A stretch of DNA of 36,922 bases from Microgenomates group bacterium Gr01-1014_7 (GTDB lineage Bacteria; Patescibacteriota; Microgenomatia; Daviesbacterales; UBA10151). How positions within the stretch are numbered: position 1 is the first letter of the stretch; the number at the start of each line of letters is the position of its first letter. Location: assembly GCA_007376405.1 (NCBI GenBank), contig VMGD01000011.1:1-36922 (forward strand), given 5' to 3'. The translations under genes and the position numbers were made by a program. Shown here one piece after another: positions 8,074 through 15,211 of the stretch. The notes below the pieces were generated by a model. It saw nothing but the letters and a program-made list of their open reading frames with translations, made no database searches and was not told where the DNA came from.

Positions 8074-8747
8074 TGGTAACCTGTAAATCTTTCTATTTTA
8101 ATGTTTTCATTTGTGACTCCTGCGTCTGTTAATGACTTTTGTACTGCTTCAACCATTGGAGGGGGCCCCACCACCATATATAGATTCTCATTAACAGATG
8201 GAAAATATTCTTTAATAAAATCTGCATCTATTTTTCTGCCTTCCCCGGCCATGATTAATATTAGCCGGATAAAATCAAAGCTTTGGACTTCAGTAAAAAA
8301 GGCAGTGGAATTTTGATCCCGATTTGAGTATAAAAGAGTAATTTTGTAGGGCAATTTTTCTTCTGCTACGTAACTTAGCATGCTCATAAAAGGCGTTATG
8401 CCTATTCCTCCGGCAATGAATACCAGTGGCTTGGATGTATCTTCCGGCAAAGTAAAAACTCCCGCGACAGGACCGAGTTCTACTTCAGTTCCAACAGGAA
8501 GCTCGGCCAGAGTTTTTTTAAAACCGGAATCAGTCAGTCTGGTAGCAAAAGTAATTATGCCTTTTTTATTGGGAGAATTAACTATGGAAAAATGTCTTCT
8601 GTTCCCCCGCTCATCAGGATATTTAAGGTCCCTTAATGTAATAAAACAATATTGGCCCGCTTTAAAAGTAAATGGCTCTGCAACCTCAAAAATTACCTGC
8701 AAAGTTCCCGTTGCAATTTCTTTTTTACTTTTGACTTTCCCTCTCAT
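8070..8747 (-). CDS. FAD/NAD(P)H oxidoreductase, FNR-like
   Basis: 225 aa from the ATG at 8747. A FAD-binding barrel shows FKAGQYCFITL and RRHFSIVNSP (family RxYS block, here RHFS). It is followed by an NAD(P)H-binding domain with AGGIGITPFMSML and VVGPPPMVEAVQ. No ferredoxin or globin domain is attached, so the electron acceptor must be another protein or a small molecule. I prefer the ATG at 8747 to an upstream ATG at 8765, because a TATACT box lies 8 nt before 8747 and a repeat starts at 8763. It is co-transcribed with the rhomboid gene. Confidence 0.85.
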   Translation of the reverse strand: MRGKVKSKKEIATGTLQVIFEVAEPFTFKAGQYCFITLRDLKYPDERGNRRHFSIVNSPNKKGIITFATRLTDSGFKKTLAELPVGTEVELGPVAGVFTLPEDTSKPLVFIAGGIGITPFMSMLSYVAEEKLPYKITLLYSNRDQNSTAFFTEVQSFDFIRLILIMAGEGRKIDADFIKEYFPSVNENLYMVVGPPPMVEAVQKSLTDAGVTNENIKIERFTGYQ

Positions 8748-8762
8748 ATGTACTAAGTATAG

Positions 8763-8793
8763 CATGCGCGATAGATTGCGTGATTATTGCGCG
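8763..8793 (+). repeat. Palindromic repeat family B, copy 1 (before fic)
   Basis: It starts CATGCGCGATAGATTGCG and ends GATTATTGCGCG. It matches 9893-9923 at about 26 of 31 positions in the same orientation. The fic gene lies between the two copies. Confidence 0.7.
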
Positions 8794-8802
8794 GTAGTAT
8801 GA

Positions 8803-8808
8803 TATAAT
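8803..8808 (+). promoter_or_regulatory. -10 box of fic (leaderless)
   Basis: TATAAT, 7 nt before the ATG at 8816. Repeat B occupies the -35 side. Confidence 0.55.
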
Positions 8809-8815
8809 ATAGTTC

Positions 8816-9874
8816 ATGCTAAATCCCAGATACACTATTACCCCAAAAACTTTATCCAATATGACAGAGATTGCCGGGATCAAGGCAGTGGTTGAGCGGT
8901 CAAGGGTGCTGCCTCTTAATGAAGCTCAACTACGTCGGCAGGCAATTTTAAGGATGGCTCATACTTCAACATCTATTGAAGGTAATAAACTGGCCCAGTT
9001 TGAAGTTGGAAAAGTAATTGAAGGGAAGGCTGTAAGAGCCTCACAAAAGGACATCCTGGAAGTAGAAAACTATTATAAAGCCTTGAAACTTCTGGATGAA
9101 ATGTCTAAATCAAAAAAGGATATTACGGATGATGAAATATTAAAACTTCATAGAACAGTTATTGCCGGGTTGGTAGAAAACAAAAAATCAGGTAAATGGA
9201 GGCCGGGAGATGTGTATGTTTTAGATGATTTGGGTGATGGCAGGGAAATGCTTAGGTTTAAAGCTCCTTCTGCAAAACAGGTTCCTACGCTCATAAGGAG
9301 CCTCCTTGCCTGGCTAAAAGCATCAAAAAAGGAAAATATCCACCCAATTATCCGGGCAGCTACCTTGCATCTTGAATTTGTATCTATTCATCCTTTTACA
9401 GACGGTAACGGCAGGGTGGCAAGACTGCTGACTCAACTGCAGCTTTACCGGGATGGATGGGATTTTAGAAAGATACTTGTTTTGGATGATTATTACAACA
9501 GGGACAGATTGTCTTATTATAATGCCGAAGCGGCAGTCCAGGGTAAAATTTATAAAAAGAATGCGGATTTTTCTTCCTGGTTTGAGTATTTTACCACCGG
9601 TTTTCTGGTTGAGGCCAGAAAAGCCATGGAACAGATTAAATCAATCGGGTTTGGTAAAGTTTCCAGGAAATCCGAGCAAATCTTTTTGGGCCGGGATGAA
9701 ATCCAGATTATGGACTTTTTAACCACCACCGGAAGGATTACCTCCGATGATGTGGTGGATATATTGGGAGTTGCCAAAAGAACAGCCCAGCTCAAACTTA
9801 AAAATTTATCGGATAAAGGCCTTCTTAAATTATCCGGCAAAGGCCCGGCCAGTTATTACACTCTTGCGAAGTAA
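8816..9874 (+). CDS. fic: Fic-domain protein (AMPylase/nucleotidyl transferase) with C-terminal winged helix
   Basis: 352 aa. The Fic motif HPFTDGNGR (192-200) is complete, with catalytic His, the Asp/Asn anion site and Arg. An inhibitory-helix motif TSTSIEGN (50-57) with its Glu lies upstream, so this is a class II, self-inhibited Fic protein. The last ~70 residues (IMDFLTTTGRITSDDVVDIL then AKRTAQLKLKNL) are a winged-helix domain that could bind DNA or mediate pairing. Fic enzymes transfer AMP or other nucleotides to target hydroxyls; the target here is unknown. It is flanked by two copies of repeat B, which suggests that it moved in as a cassette. Confidence 0.93.
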   Translation: MLNPRYTITPKTLSNMTEIAGIKAVVERSRVLPLNEAQLRRQAILRMAHTSTSIEGNKLAQFEVGKVIEGKAVRASQKDILEVENYYKALKLLDEMSKSKKDITDDEILKLHRTVIAGLVENKKSGKWRPGDVYVLDDLGDGREMLRFKAPSAKQVPTLIRSLLAWLKASKKENIHPIIRAATLHLEFVSIHPFTDGNGRVARLLTQLQLYRDGWDFRKILVLDDYYNRDRLSYYNAEAAVQGKIYKKNADFSSWFEYFTTGFLVEARKAMEQIKSIGFGKVSRKSEQIFLGRDEIQIMDFLTTTGRITSDDVVDILGVAKRTAQLKLKNLSDKGLLKLSGKGPASYYTLAK

Positions 9875-9927
9875 TGGTGAGCGTAGTCGAACCATGCGCA
9901 ATAATATGCGCGATTATTGCGCGATCT
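9875..9927 (+). repeat. Composite palindromic repeat after fic (family B copy 2 plus a GTCGAAC element)
   Basis: TGGTGAGCGTAGTCGAACCA begins next to the fic stop codon. It runs into the second family B copy (9893-9923), where GCGCAATAAT and ATTATTGCGC form a 10-bp stem over ATGCGCG. The far arm supplies the last codons (KIAQ and stop) of the minus-strand gene at 9914. Confidence 0.7.
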
Positions 9928-10279
9928 TTCTTCCCACAAGTTCCGAAACAACTTCCTCAAGTTGAGGAATAAGATCTGATTGGGTTTTGAACGTGACAAA
10001 TGTTATTTCGGATTTTGCCCCGCGTACAACAGCTGCCCCTATTATCCTTTCTCTAAATTCCATTTCGGGATTATTTTCCTTAAAAAGGCAAACCAATTCA
10101 GTTCCTTTCTGAGTTCCATAGATGATTTCCTTCCAAGTCCCGTTTGAGTTAGAGGCATCAGGTAGCACAGTTAGAAAATGGCTGGTATCCAATGCTAACT
10201 TATCTAAAACCGTGGCTTGCTCAGAAGTTATGCCCACAGTTCCGTATCTTTCTCTTATAAAAACAACTATCACTGTCAA
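9914..10279 (-). CDS. Hypothetical protein, 121 aa (TTG start)
   Basis: No family recognised. The protein is mixed alpha/beta and soluble: an Ile/Val-rich first strand (TVIVVFI), a central DTSHFLTVLPDASNSN segment and an acidic C-terminal helix QLEEVVSELVG. The final residues KIAQ are encoded by repeat B, so the original C-terminus may have been replaced. The TTG start at 10279 lies inside the 3' end of the next upstream gene (59-nt overlap), so the two are likely coupled. Confidence 0.5.
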   Translation of the reverse strand: MTVIVVFIRERYGTVGITSEQATVLDKLALDTSHFLTVLPDASNSNGTWKEIIYGTQKGTELVCLFKENNPEMEFRERIIGAAVVRGAKSEITFVTFKTQSDLIPQLEEVVSELVGRKIAQ

Positions 10280-10565
10280 TTCCAGCTCTTTTGTAAAATT
10301 GGTGAATTGATTCTATAAAAGTAATATAGGGATCAGGTAAACGCCTCAGTCTCGGATCCAAAAAAGCAGTCATTGTCCCAACAATGAATGTCCTAAATCC
10401 ATTCGGGGAAGTTTCTAATCTGGTCCTATAAGTCTCAAATTCAATATCTGTTAAAAAAACACCCGGTGTATAGGGGTAAGTTACCTTCATTCCAAACCTC
10501 CCAGCCCCATCCCTTGAATCAAATCTTCTAATTAAATGTGAATAATTTACGTGTTCAATTGCCAT
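10221..10565 (-). CDS. Hypothetical protein, 114 aa
   Basis: Starting at ATG 10565 the protein reads MAIEHVNYSHLIRRFDS. It is soluble, with several aromatic-rich segments (VTYPYTPGVFLTDIEFETYR) and a Cys near the end. No family recognised. A longer frame to 10646 exists but would run into sequence that looks like the upstream region of the divergent RRM gene, so I reject that extension. It overlaps the next gene by 59 nt. Confidence 0.5.
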   Translation of the reverse strand: MAIEHVNYSHLIRRFDSRDGAGRFGMKVTYPYTPGVFLTDIEFETYRTRLETSPNGFRTFIVGTMTAFLDPRLRRLPDPYITFIESIHQFYKRAGIDSDSCFYKRKIRNCGHNF

Positions 10566-10633
10566 AGTTGACTTTTTTACCAGATATGAGACAATATGTA
10601 AAGTGGTTAAAGTGTATTTAGTGTGTATACAGT

Positions 10634-10673
10634 AATTCACCTCCACGGAAATTTTAAAGATGGGAGGTGAATT
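10634..10673 (+). promoter_or_regulatory. Hairpin that masks the Shine-Dalgarno site of the RRM gene
   Basis: AATTCACCTCC (10634-10644) is perfectly complementary to GGAGGTGAATT (10663-10673), giving an 11-bp stem over an 18-nt loop. The 3' arm contains the entire Shine-Dalgarno GGAGGTGA, followed by T's and a TTG start at 10677. Folding would hide the ribosome site, so temperature, a protein or an RNA could control opening. The stem followed by T's could also act as a weak terminator. Confidence 0.65.
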
Positions 10674-10676
10674 TTT

Positions 10677-10937
10677 TTGAATAACAAGAAACTTTTTGTA
10701 GGTTCGCTGCCTTGGGCTGTTGATGATGCCAAGCTGGCTGAGATTTTTGCTCAGGCAGGTAACGTTGTTTCAGCACAGGTTGTAAAAGACCGCGAAACAG
10801 GCAGATCAAGAGGCTTTGGTTTCGTCGAGATGTCGACGGACGAAGAAGCTCAGGCTGCTGTAAATAATTTAAACGGAACGGATATGGAAGGCCGCAAGAT
10901 CGTAGTTAACATTGCCCGTCCCCGTGAAGACAGATAA
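10677..10937 (+). CDS. RRM-domain RNA-binding protein (Rbp-like)
   Basis: 86 aa, one RRM and little else. RNP2 is KLFVGSLP (residues 5-12) and RNP1 is RGFGFVEM (45-52), with the aromatic residues that stack on RNA. It resembles the single-RRM Rbp proteins of cyanobacteria and other bacteria, several of which are cold-induced. The start is TTG, chosen because GGAGGTGA lies 7 nt before it. A hairpin covers this site (10634-10673), so autoregulation or thermal control is plausible. It is convergent with the RibD-like gene with no gap. Confidence 0.9.
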   Translation: MNNKKLFVGSLPWAVDDAKLAEIFAQAGNVVSAQVVKDRETGRSRGFGFVEMSTDEEAQAAVNNLNGTDMEGRKIVVNIARPREDR

Positions 10938-11516
10938 TTAATTCTCTACACTATAACGTAGGAATAATTCATCATTAATGGGCTTTATTGATAGGGGCTT
11001 TAATTTTTTAGTGGAATTTGGAGGAAATAGTACTCCTTCGACTAGAGTTAAGGTTTTACCCTGCTCACTGCCAAATATTTTGGGGGATATTGTTAAGAAG
11101 ATTTCATCTATTAAGTCCTCCTTTAGGAATGAGCCTAAAAGGGTGGGGCCTCCCTCTACTAACACATTTTTATAACCTTTCTTATATAAATCACTGGATA
11201 ACTTTTTTAAATCATGAGTTCCAACTATAAAGGGGAGATTAGGATCTTTACCCAGTTTTTTTCTTAATTTCTTGAATTCTTCTTTCTGGAGGGATTTTTT
11301 TGTAATATCCCCGAATTCCAGATATAGATTTTTGCCATGGATTAAACAATCTGCATAGGTTCTAAGTTCTGTGAGTACCTGATAATCTATTTTACTTCCT
11401 ATTGGCCAATAGCCCGGCACTTTAACCTGAACCTTACCGTCTACAGTTTGAACAAAATTGGTATAAAAGAAGGGGCGGCCGGAGACAATAGGAAACTTAA
11501 GTTTAGGATATAGCAT
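10938..11516 (-). CDS. RibD C-terminal domain reductase (DHFR-like fold)
   Basis: 192 aa. The first strand reads YTNFVQTVDGKV, the substrate/NADPH loop of this family. VLVEGGPTLLGSFL with IDEIFLTISPKIFG is the conserved second half. In riboflavin synthesis the domain reduces the ribosyl-amino-pyrimidine, but here the deaminase half of RibD is absent and no other rib gene is present, so the true substrate is unknown. It overlaps the next upstream gene by 14 nt, so the two form an operon with an ECF-S-like membrane protein. Confidence 0.85.
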   Translation of the reverse strand: MLYPKLKFPIVSGRPFFYTNFVQTVDGKVQVKVPGYWPIGSKIDYQVLTELRTYADCLIHGKNLYLEFGDITKKSLQKEEFKKLRKKLGKDPNLPFIVGTHDLKKLSSDLYKKGYKNVLVEGGPTLLGSFLKEDLIDEIFLTISPKIFGSEQGKTLTLVEGVLFPPNSTKKLKPLSIKPINDELFLRYSVEN

Positions 11517-12168
11517 GTTCCAATCTTGGTAGGATTTTCTTTTCGGCCAGATAATTTAGGACATGTTTTACTATGACAAATGATCCCGCTATTCCGGCTG
11601 CAAAAAGGAGCCGCTCGGAAATAACCACCGGAATAAGTCCCTGCCAGACAGAAGCTTTCAGATTAAAAGCCCATATCCAGGCAGCTCCTCCAACAGAATG
11701 GGCTGTAAAGGTGGCCCCCAGGCTCCTCATATATAAATTACTCCTGAATCTGTAGGCAATCAACGGAATCAGCCAGAAAAGGGTATAATACGGCACTTCC
11801 CTGCCTATTGGATGTGCCAGGAAAGCAAAAATCCCTATGAAAGGAGCTATTAAAATCCATGTGTTACCTACGGTTTTTTTATTAATTACTGCAAAGTAAT
11901 AAACAGCAAACAGGGTTGGGAAAAGCCTGATTATAGCCCCGGTTGTCCACGGAGTCTGTTTAACCAGATTATTAACCACTTCAACTACCAAAACAGAGCC
12001 CACTCCGGCAATTGGCCCCAAAAATGCTCCGGCAATGGGGGCAAAAAAGTCAAATAAAGTAAAAGATACATTTGATCCCGCCAGCTTATTAAAAGGCATT
12101 TGCAGGGTGACAAATCCCAGTATTGTAAAAAGAGCCAGAAAAAGAAGTTTCTTTCGGTCTATTTTCAT
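11503..12168 (-). CDS. Membrane protein resembling an ECF transporter substrate-binding (S) subunit
   Basis: 221 aa, about six membrane segments. The stretch FDFFAPIAGAFLGPIAGVGS has the Gly/Ala-rich pattern of S components of ECF vitamin transporters, which dock on a shared EcfA/EcfT module. No ATPase gene is nearby, so it would need a distant one. The overlap with the RibD-C gene makes a vitamin or pterin-like substrate tempting, but this is only inference. A TTTAAT box lies 6 nt before the ATG. Confidence 0.5.
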   Translation of the reverse strand: MKIDRKKLLFLALFTILGFVTLQMPFNKLAGSNVSFTLFDFFAPIAGAFLGPIAGVGSVLVVEVVNNLVKQTPWTTGAIIRLFPTLFAVYYFAVINKKTVGNTWILIAPFIGIFAFLAHPIGREVPYYTLFWLIPLIAYRFRSNLYMRSLGATFTAHSVGGAAWIWAFNLKASVWQGLIPVVISERLLFAAGIAGSFVIVKHVLNYLAEKKILPRLEHAIS

Positions 12169-12226
12169 AAGGATATTAAAATAGTCTAACTTGCCTAAAA
12201 AGTCAATAACTTAGTTACTGTTATCC

Positions 12227-12478
12227 TTAGTTATACACCCTAGATCTGTGGCCTGCGGAGAGCACATCCACAATTTTATCCTGCGTATTAACCTTATAAA
12301 TTATCCTGTTGATCCCGAATCGATAGGAGAAACGGCGGTCCAGTTCTCTTGATAATGGCTTCCCCAGTAGCGGGTTTTCTTTAAGCTCTGCCAACACTTC
12401 AATAATTTCTATCTGGTTCTCCTTCTTAAGTTTTTTGATTTGCTTTTCTGCCCTGGTGGAAATACGCAGCTCAAACAT
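12227..12478 (-). CDS. RelE/ParE-superfamily toxin
   Basis: An 83-aa toxin of a type II module. FELRISTRAEKQIKKLKKEN is the usual first strand and helix, and YRFGINRIIYKVN then VDVLSAGHRSRVY carry the basic and His/Arg/Tyr residues of RelE-like ribonucleases. It would cut mRNA on the ribosome unless held by the antitoxin encoded just upstream (8-nt overlap). No truncation is seen. Confidence 0.88.
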   Translation of the reverse strand: MFELRISTRAEKQIKKLKKENQIEIIEVLAELKENPLLGKPLSRELDRRFSYRFGINRIIYKVNTQDKIVDVLSAGHRSRVYN

Positions 12479-12746
12479 TTATATTAAGCTCTTTCTTAAG
12501 TTGTTCAAAACTAACATAACGACCTGCTTTAATATCGTCTTCTCCCTCCTTAATAGCTTTCATAAGTTCCGTATCTGCCAGAATTTCATTTGTCTCTTTC
12601 AAGGATTCAAGTTCTTCTGCGGACATCAAAACCGCTGCAGGCTTGCCATTAACCGTAATAATGTATTCATCAAGGAGCCTTGTGGCCCTATCAACCAAAC
12701 TGGTTAAATTAGCCCTTGCTTCCGTAATGGGTAAAGTTTTTGTCAT
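12471..12746 (-). CDS. Phd/YefM-family antitoxin
   Basis: 91 aa. The N-terminal DNA-binding fold is seen as LPITEARANLTSLVDRATR and YIITVNGKPAAVLMSAEEL. An acidic, likely flexible C-terminal tail (ADTELMKAIKEGEDDIKAGR) would wrap the toxin. It usually represses its own operon, and direct repeats in the promoter fit this. It is the first gene of the pair. Confidence 0.9.
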   Translation of the reverse strand: MTKTLPITEARANLTSLVDRATRLLDEYIITVNGKPAAVLMSAEELESLKETNEILADTELMKAIKEGEDDIKAGRYVSFEQLKKELNINV

Positions 12747-12782
12747 AGTTTAATATTACAAAATTCTGTACAAAATTGTCAA
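12747..12782 (-). promoter_or_regulatory. Promoter and possible operator of the YefM/RelE pair
   Basis: On the minus strand TTGACA (12777-12782) and TAATAT (12753-12758) are 18 nt apart, and the ATG follows the -10 box by 6 nt. Within the spacer, TACAAAATT occurs twice on the + strand with a 12-nt period, a candidate binding site for the antitoxin. Confidence 0.6.
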
Positions 12783-12793
12783 GAGGGGTTCGT

Positions 12794-13177
12794 TTACTGA
12801 TTCCCAACAGCAATAATGTTTCCTGATGGATCTTTAAACCAGGCAAACTGTAAATTGCCCCAATGGGCAATGTTGTTTTCATCAGTTTTTATGGATTCCA
12901 TGTCATAGGATTCAAAAGTTACACCTTTGCCTTTCAGCTCATTGACTGTTGCCAAAACATCATCCACCTTAAAGGAAGCCACTGTATTTTGCGGGATTGG
13001 CAAACTGCTTTGATAAACATAAAGTCTTGTGCCTCCCCCTGCCTCAAACATTAAGCCCATATCCTCAGAAAAATCAGCCACCTGTTTAAGACCAAGCTTT
13101 TCGGAATAAAAGGCTTTGGCCGCATTTGTATTGGAAACAATTAAAGTTGCCGTAACCGGCGCATCTGCTAAATTCAT
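12794..13177 (-). CDS. VOC-superfamily protein (glyoxalase/bleomycin-resistance fold)
   Basis: 127 aa, two beta-alpha-beta-beta-beta units: VTATLIVSNTNAAKAFYSEK starts the first and VASFKVDDVLATVNELKGKG the second, ending WFKDPSGNIIAV. VOC proteins bind a metal or a hydrophobic ligand; I cannot assign the ligand set. A strong Shine-Dalgarno AAAGGGGGTG precedes the ATG, so this gene has a leader, unlike many of its neighbours. Confidence 0.85.
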   Translation of the reverse strand: MNLADAPVTATLIVSNTNAAKAFYSEKLGLKQVADFSEDMGLMFEAGGGTRLYVYQSSLPIPQNTVASFKVDDVLATVNELKGKGVTFESYDMESIKTDENNIAHWGNLQFAWFKDPSGNIIAVGNQ

Positions 13178-13283
13178 ATTTTCACCCCCTTTCTTTGTAA
13201 ACTAAAGTTTAACTTCCAATGATGATTTTTTCAATATATCAAATTTTGCAAGGGTTTTACGCTTATAATATATTCCGTTTAAT

Positions 13284-13721
13284 ATGACAGCTCCTGACTC
13301 GGAAAAAAACCAGGATGAGGTAAAGGCCCTGTTTATAGCTCATACCAAAGCCGCAATATTAGCCGGCTTAAGGGAAGTAAGCGTAGTACCTGCTCTTTCC
13401 CCTGAAGAAACGGAAAAAGCAGTGGAGGATGTTGCGGTAATTGTGGACCATGTAAGTAGATTCCCTGCTTTTTGGGAAGCAATTGTCTGCTGCAATGAAA
13501 AAGGATTTATGGTATTTAGTGTAAGAGAACCTCCGCCTACCAGTAAGTATGAGTCGCGCCCGCGTGATTCCAGTCATTTATCTTCAACAGTGCAAAGCAG
13601 ACTTAGAAAAACAAATATCTCTGTTATACCTCTTGCACAAGATAAAACACTGGATGGTGTTCTGGAGGAAACGTTCAGGGACTTCAATGCAATTTTCCTA
13701 TGGAGATCAGGACCGGCCTAG
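13284..13721 (+). CDS. Hypothetical protein, 145 aa
   Basis: No family recognised. An acidic N-terminus is followed by helical segments (KAAILAGLREVSVV; EETEKAVEDVAVIVDHV) and a strand-rich end. Two cysteines lie in WEAIVCCNEKGFM. TATAAT at 13264-13269 lies 14 nt before the ATG. The gene ends 12 nt before a block of palindromic repeats, so its 3' end may have been altered. Confidence 0.5.
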   Translation: MTAPDSEKNQDEVKALFIAHTKAAILAGLREVSVVPALSPEETEKAVEDVAVIVDHVSRFPAFWEAIVCCNEKGFMVFSVREPPPTSKYESRPRDSSHLSSTVQSRLRKTNISVIPLAQDKTLDGVLEETFRDFNAIFLWRSGPA

Positions 13722-13733
13722 GAAGATGTACTT

Positions 13734-13836
13734 GTCGAACAGGAGCGATTGATCTTGAACCCTTCGATACTTCGACTGCGCTCAGTACTCAGGGCGAGCT
13801 ACTCCCCTTGTTAGATTCTATCCTAAAACACTGGAA
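13734..13836 (+). repeat. Repeat family C, copy 1, split by a TTCGAC-type palindromic element
   Basis: It begins GTCGAACAGGAGCGA and TCTTGAAC, and ends ATTCTATC...ACACTGGAA. Both ends match 15080-15146. Between them, about 13761-13812 holds a different element (CCTTCGATACTTCGACTGCG then CTCAGTACTCAGGGCGAGC) in place of the right hairpin arm of copy 2. The TTCGAC/CTCAG element is of a type seen in many bacterial genomes. The remaining gap to 13975 shows nothing I can name. Confidence 0.7.
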
Positions 13837-13975
13837 TCCTTCAACATTTGATCCTGAAATCTTCAATATGAGAAGTGCAAATTACCCACAAAATTATGTT
13901 TTTTGAGGCTAAATTTAGAGTTGCATTATAAGAGGGGTTATGATAATATACTTTTATCACGATGACTGGACTAGC

Positions 13976-14488
13976 CTAAGGTTTCGACCGACCGCGAATG
14001 CCAGTCTTTTTTTGTTCTAAAGAATTCTTAAGCAAATCTACTCTAACAATATAGTTGTTATATTTTCTCAACAGGCCCGAATAATGTCTATTTGGTGCCA
14101 GTATAAGAAGTAATTTACCTTGTTGTTCTAAATACTCAACCAAACAGTGAAAATCTCCATCGCCAGAAACAATAATTGCTTTATCATAATTTTCAAACTG
14201 AATCATAGTGTGAAGTACAAGCTCAGCGTCAACATTCCCCTTAACTGATTTATCTGGTAACTCCATGGTAGGTTTAAGGATTACCAGAAAACCCATCTTT
14301 TGCAAGTTTCCATAAAGAGCCTCATTACCTGGTTTGTAGCCGATAAACAAATAAGCCTCTATAATGTTATATTTATTACGCAGATATTGTCTAAACTTAC
14401 GCCAATCAAGTTTCCAGCCCTGTGAGCGAACTCCTAAATTGAGATTCTGGCTATCAATGAAGGCGTAATTTTCCAGTTTCTTTTTCAT
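13976..14488 (-). CDS. NYN-domain (PIN-like, LabA/DUF88) ribonuclease-fold protein
   Basis: 170 aa. The acidic metal-site motifs appear in order: FIDSQNLNLG (Asp12), KGNVDAELV and VSGDGDF. NYN proteins are PIN-like nucleases thought to act on RNA. Nothing after the domain except a basic tail (EQKKTGIRGRSKP) that could contact nucleic acid. A TAAAAT box lies 7 nt before the ATG, suggesting a leaderless transcript. It is followed upstream by the CheD-like gene on the same strand. Confidence 0.85.
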   Translation of the reverse strand: MKKKLENYAFIDSQNLNLGVRSQGWKLDWRKFRQYLRNKYNIIEAYLFIGYKPGNEALYGNLQKMGFLVILKPTMELPDKSVKGNVDAELVLHTMIQFENYDKAIIVSGDGDFHCLVEYLEQQGKLLLILAPNRHYSGLLRKYNNYIVRVDLLKNSLEQKKTGIRGRSKP

Positions 14489-14520
14489 CCAGATGATTTT
14501 ACCACAAGAAGGTTCAACTG

Positions 14521-15066
14521 CTATGAAATTAATTTCGTTATAAGGCCGGTTCTGGTATCCAACTTAAAATCTTGTTCCTTTCGAAATTCGCTTCCTTGGA
14601 ATTGGCCCTTTCGCTTTAATTCGCTGATTATTTCTTCAACTCTTGTATTAATTTGTTCATTTTGACTACCCGATCTATATGAAGAATTGACATTGAAGAC
14701 ATAAAAAACCCAATTTTTACCACCGATACCTTCACCTGTTTCTATTAAACGACGGGCGTAATAATTGAATTCTCCAAAAGGTTTACCTGCTTCTTGGGCA
14801 AATTTAATTGCAGCCTCCACCTCTGGTGTGGTGAATCCTACTGTGCGCATATGATCAATCTCATCAAAATACACATGTGCTACACCTCCGACCTTTACAT
14901 CTGGATCAAAAATAGCTATACCAATGCAGGTATTTAAACCTCCCGTTCCTACTTTTGGTCTTTCGTCTGTTGCATTTGTTACAGCAACTTCTCCCAAATG
15001 AACGAGCTTGGTCAATCTGCCACTCGTTCTTAATGTTTCTGTAGAATCAACAGCTTTTTGTTCCAT
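14521..15066 (-). CDS. CheD-like glutamine deamidase-fold protein, no chemotaxis context
   Basis: 181 aa from ATG 15066. The segment VGTGGLNTCIGIAIFDPD then VKVGGVAHVYFD matches the CheD core. Thr41, Cys47 and His64 have the same spacing (6 and 17) as the Thr21/Cys27/His44 triad of Thermotoga CheD as I recall it. The C-terminal part (NTRVEEIISELKRKGQ then DFKLDTRTGLI) matches the CheD end, where N-x-x-T-G follows. CheD deamidates chemoreceptor glutamines. No che or receptor gene is in the window, so the target is probably different. The frame stays open to 15192, but that extension runs through repeat C and is rejected. Confidence 0.7.
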   Translation of the reverse strand: MEQKAVDSTETLRTSGRLTKLVHLGEVAVTNATDERPKVGTGGLNTCIGIAIFDPDVKVGGVAHVYFDEIDHMRTVGFTTPEVEAAIKFAQEAGKPFGEFNYYARRLIETGEGIGGKNWVFYVFNVNSSYRSGSQNEQINTRVEEIISELKRKGQFQGSEFRKEQDFKLDTRTGLITKLIS

Positions 15067-15079
15067 TTTTTCTCTTTCA

Positions 15080-15146
15080 GTCGAACAGGAGCGAATAATC
15101 TTGAACTGCTCCTGCCACTGGCAAATTCTATCATAGAACACTGGAA
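15080..15146 (+). repeat. Repeat family C, copy 2 (intact hairpin)
   Basis: GTCGAACAGGAGCGA...TCTTGAAC, with CAGGAGC and GCTCCTG forming a 7-bp stem, then ATTCTATC...ACACTGGAA. It matches both ends of copy 1 at 13734-13836, which has lost the GCTCCTG arm. It lies just upstream of the CheD-like gene start. Confidence 0.65.
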
Positions 15147-15211
15147 AATAGGAACGTTTGAACAAATAATGCTGCTGAAAAATAATCAGCAAATGGGATA
15201 TAATCAGGTAT

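Noticed and set aside
8380-8802. 140-codon frame on the + strand opposite the FNR-like gene
   Set aside because: The minus strand has clear FAD and NAD(P)H motifs; the + frame is an antisense shadow that reads through repeat B.
10566-10646. Extension of the gene at 10221-10565 to a start at 10646
   Set aside because: The extra codons lie in the leader and hairpin zone of the divergent RRM gene and look non-coding.
13700-13906. Reading frame through the repeat block after the gene ending at 13721
   Set aside because: It is made largely of repeat C and the TTCGAC element, overlaps the previous gene and has no promoter or ribosome site.
15067-15192. N-terminal extension of the CheD-like protein to 15192
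   Set aside because: The extra codons run through repeat family C and do not resemble the family; the CheD core fits a start at 15066.
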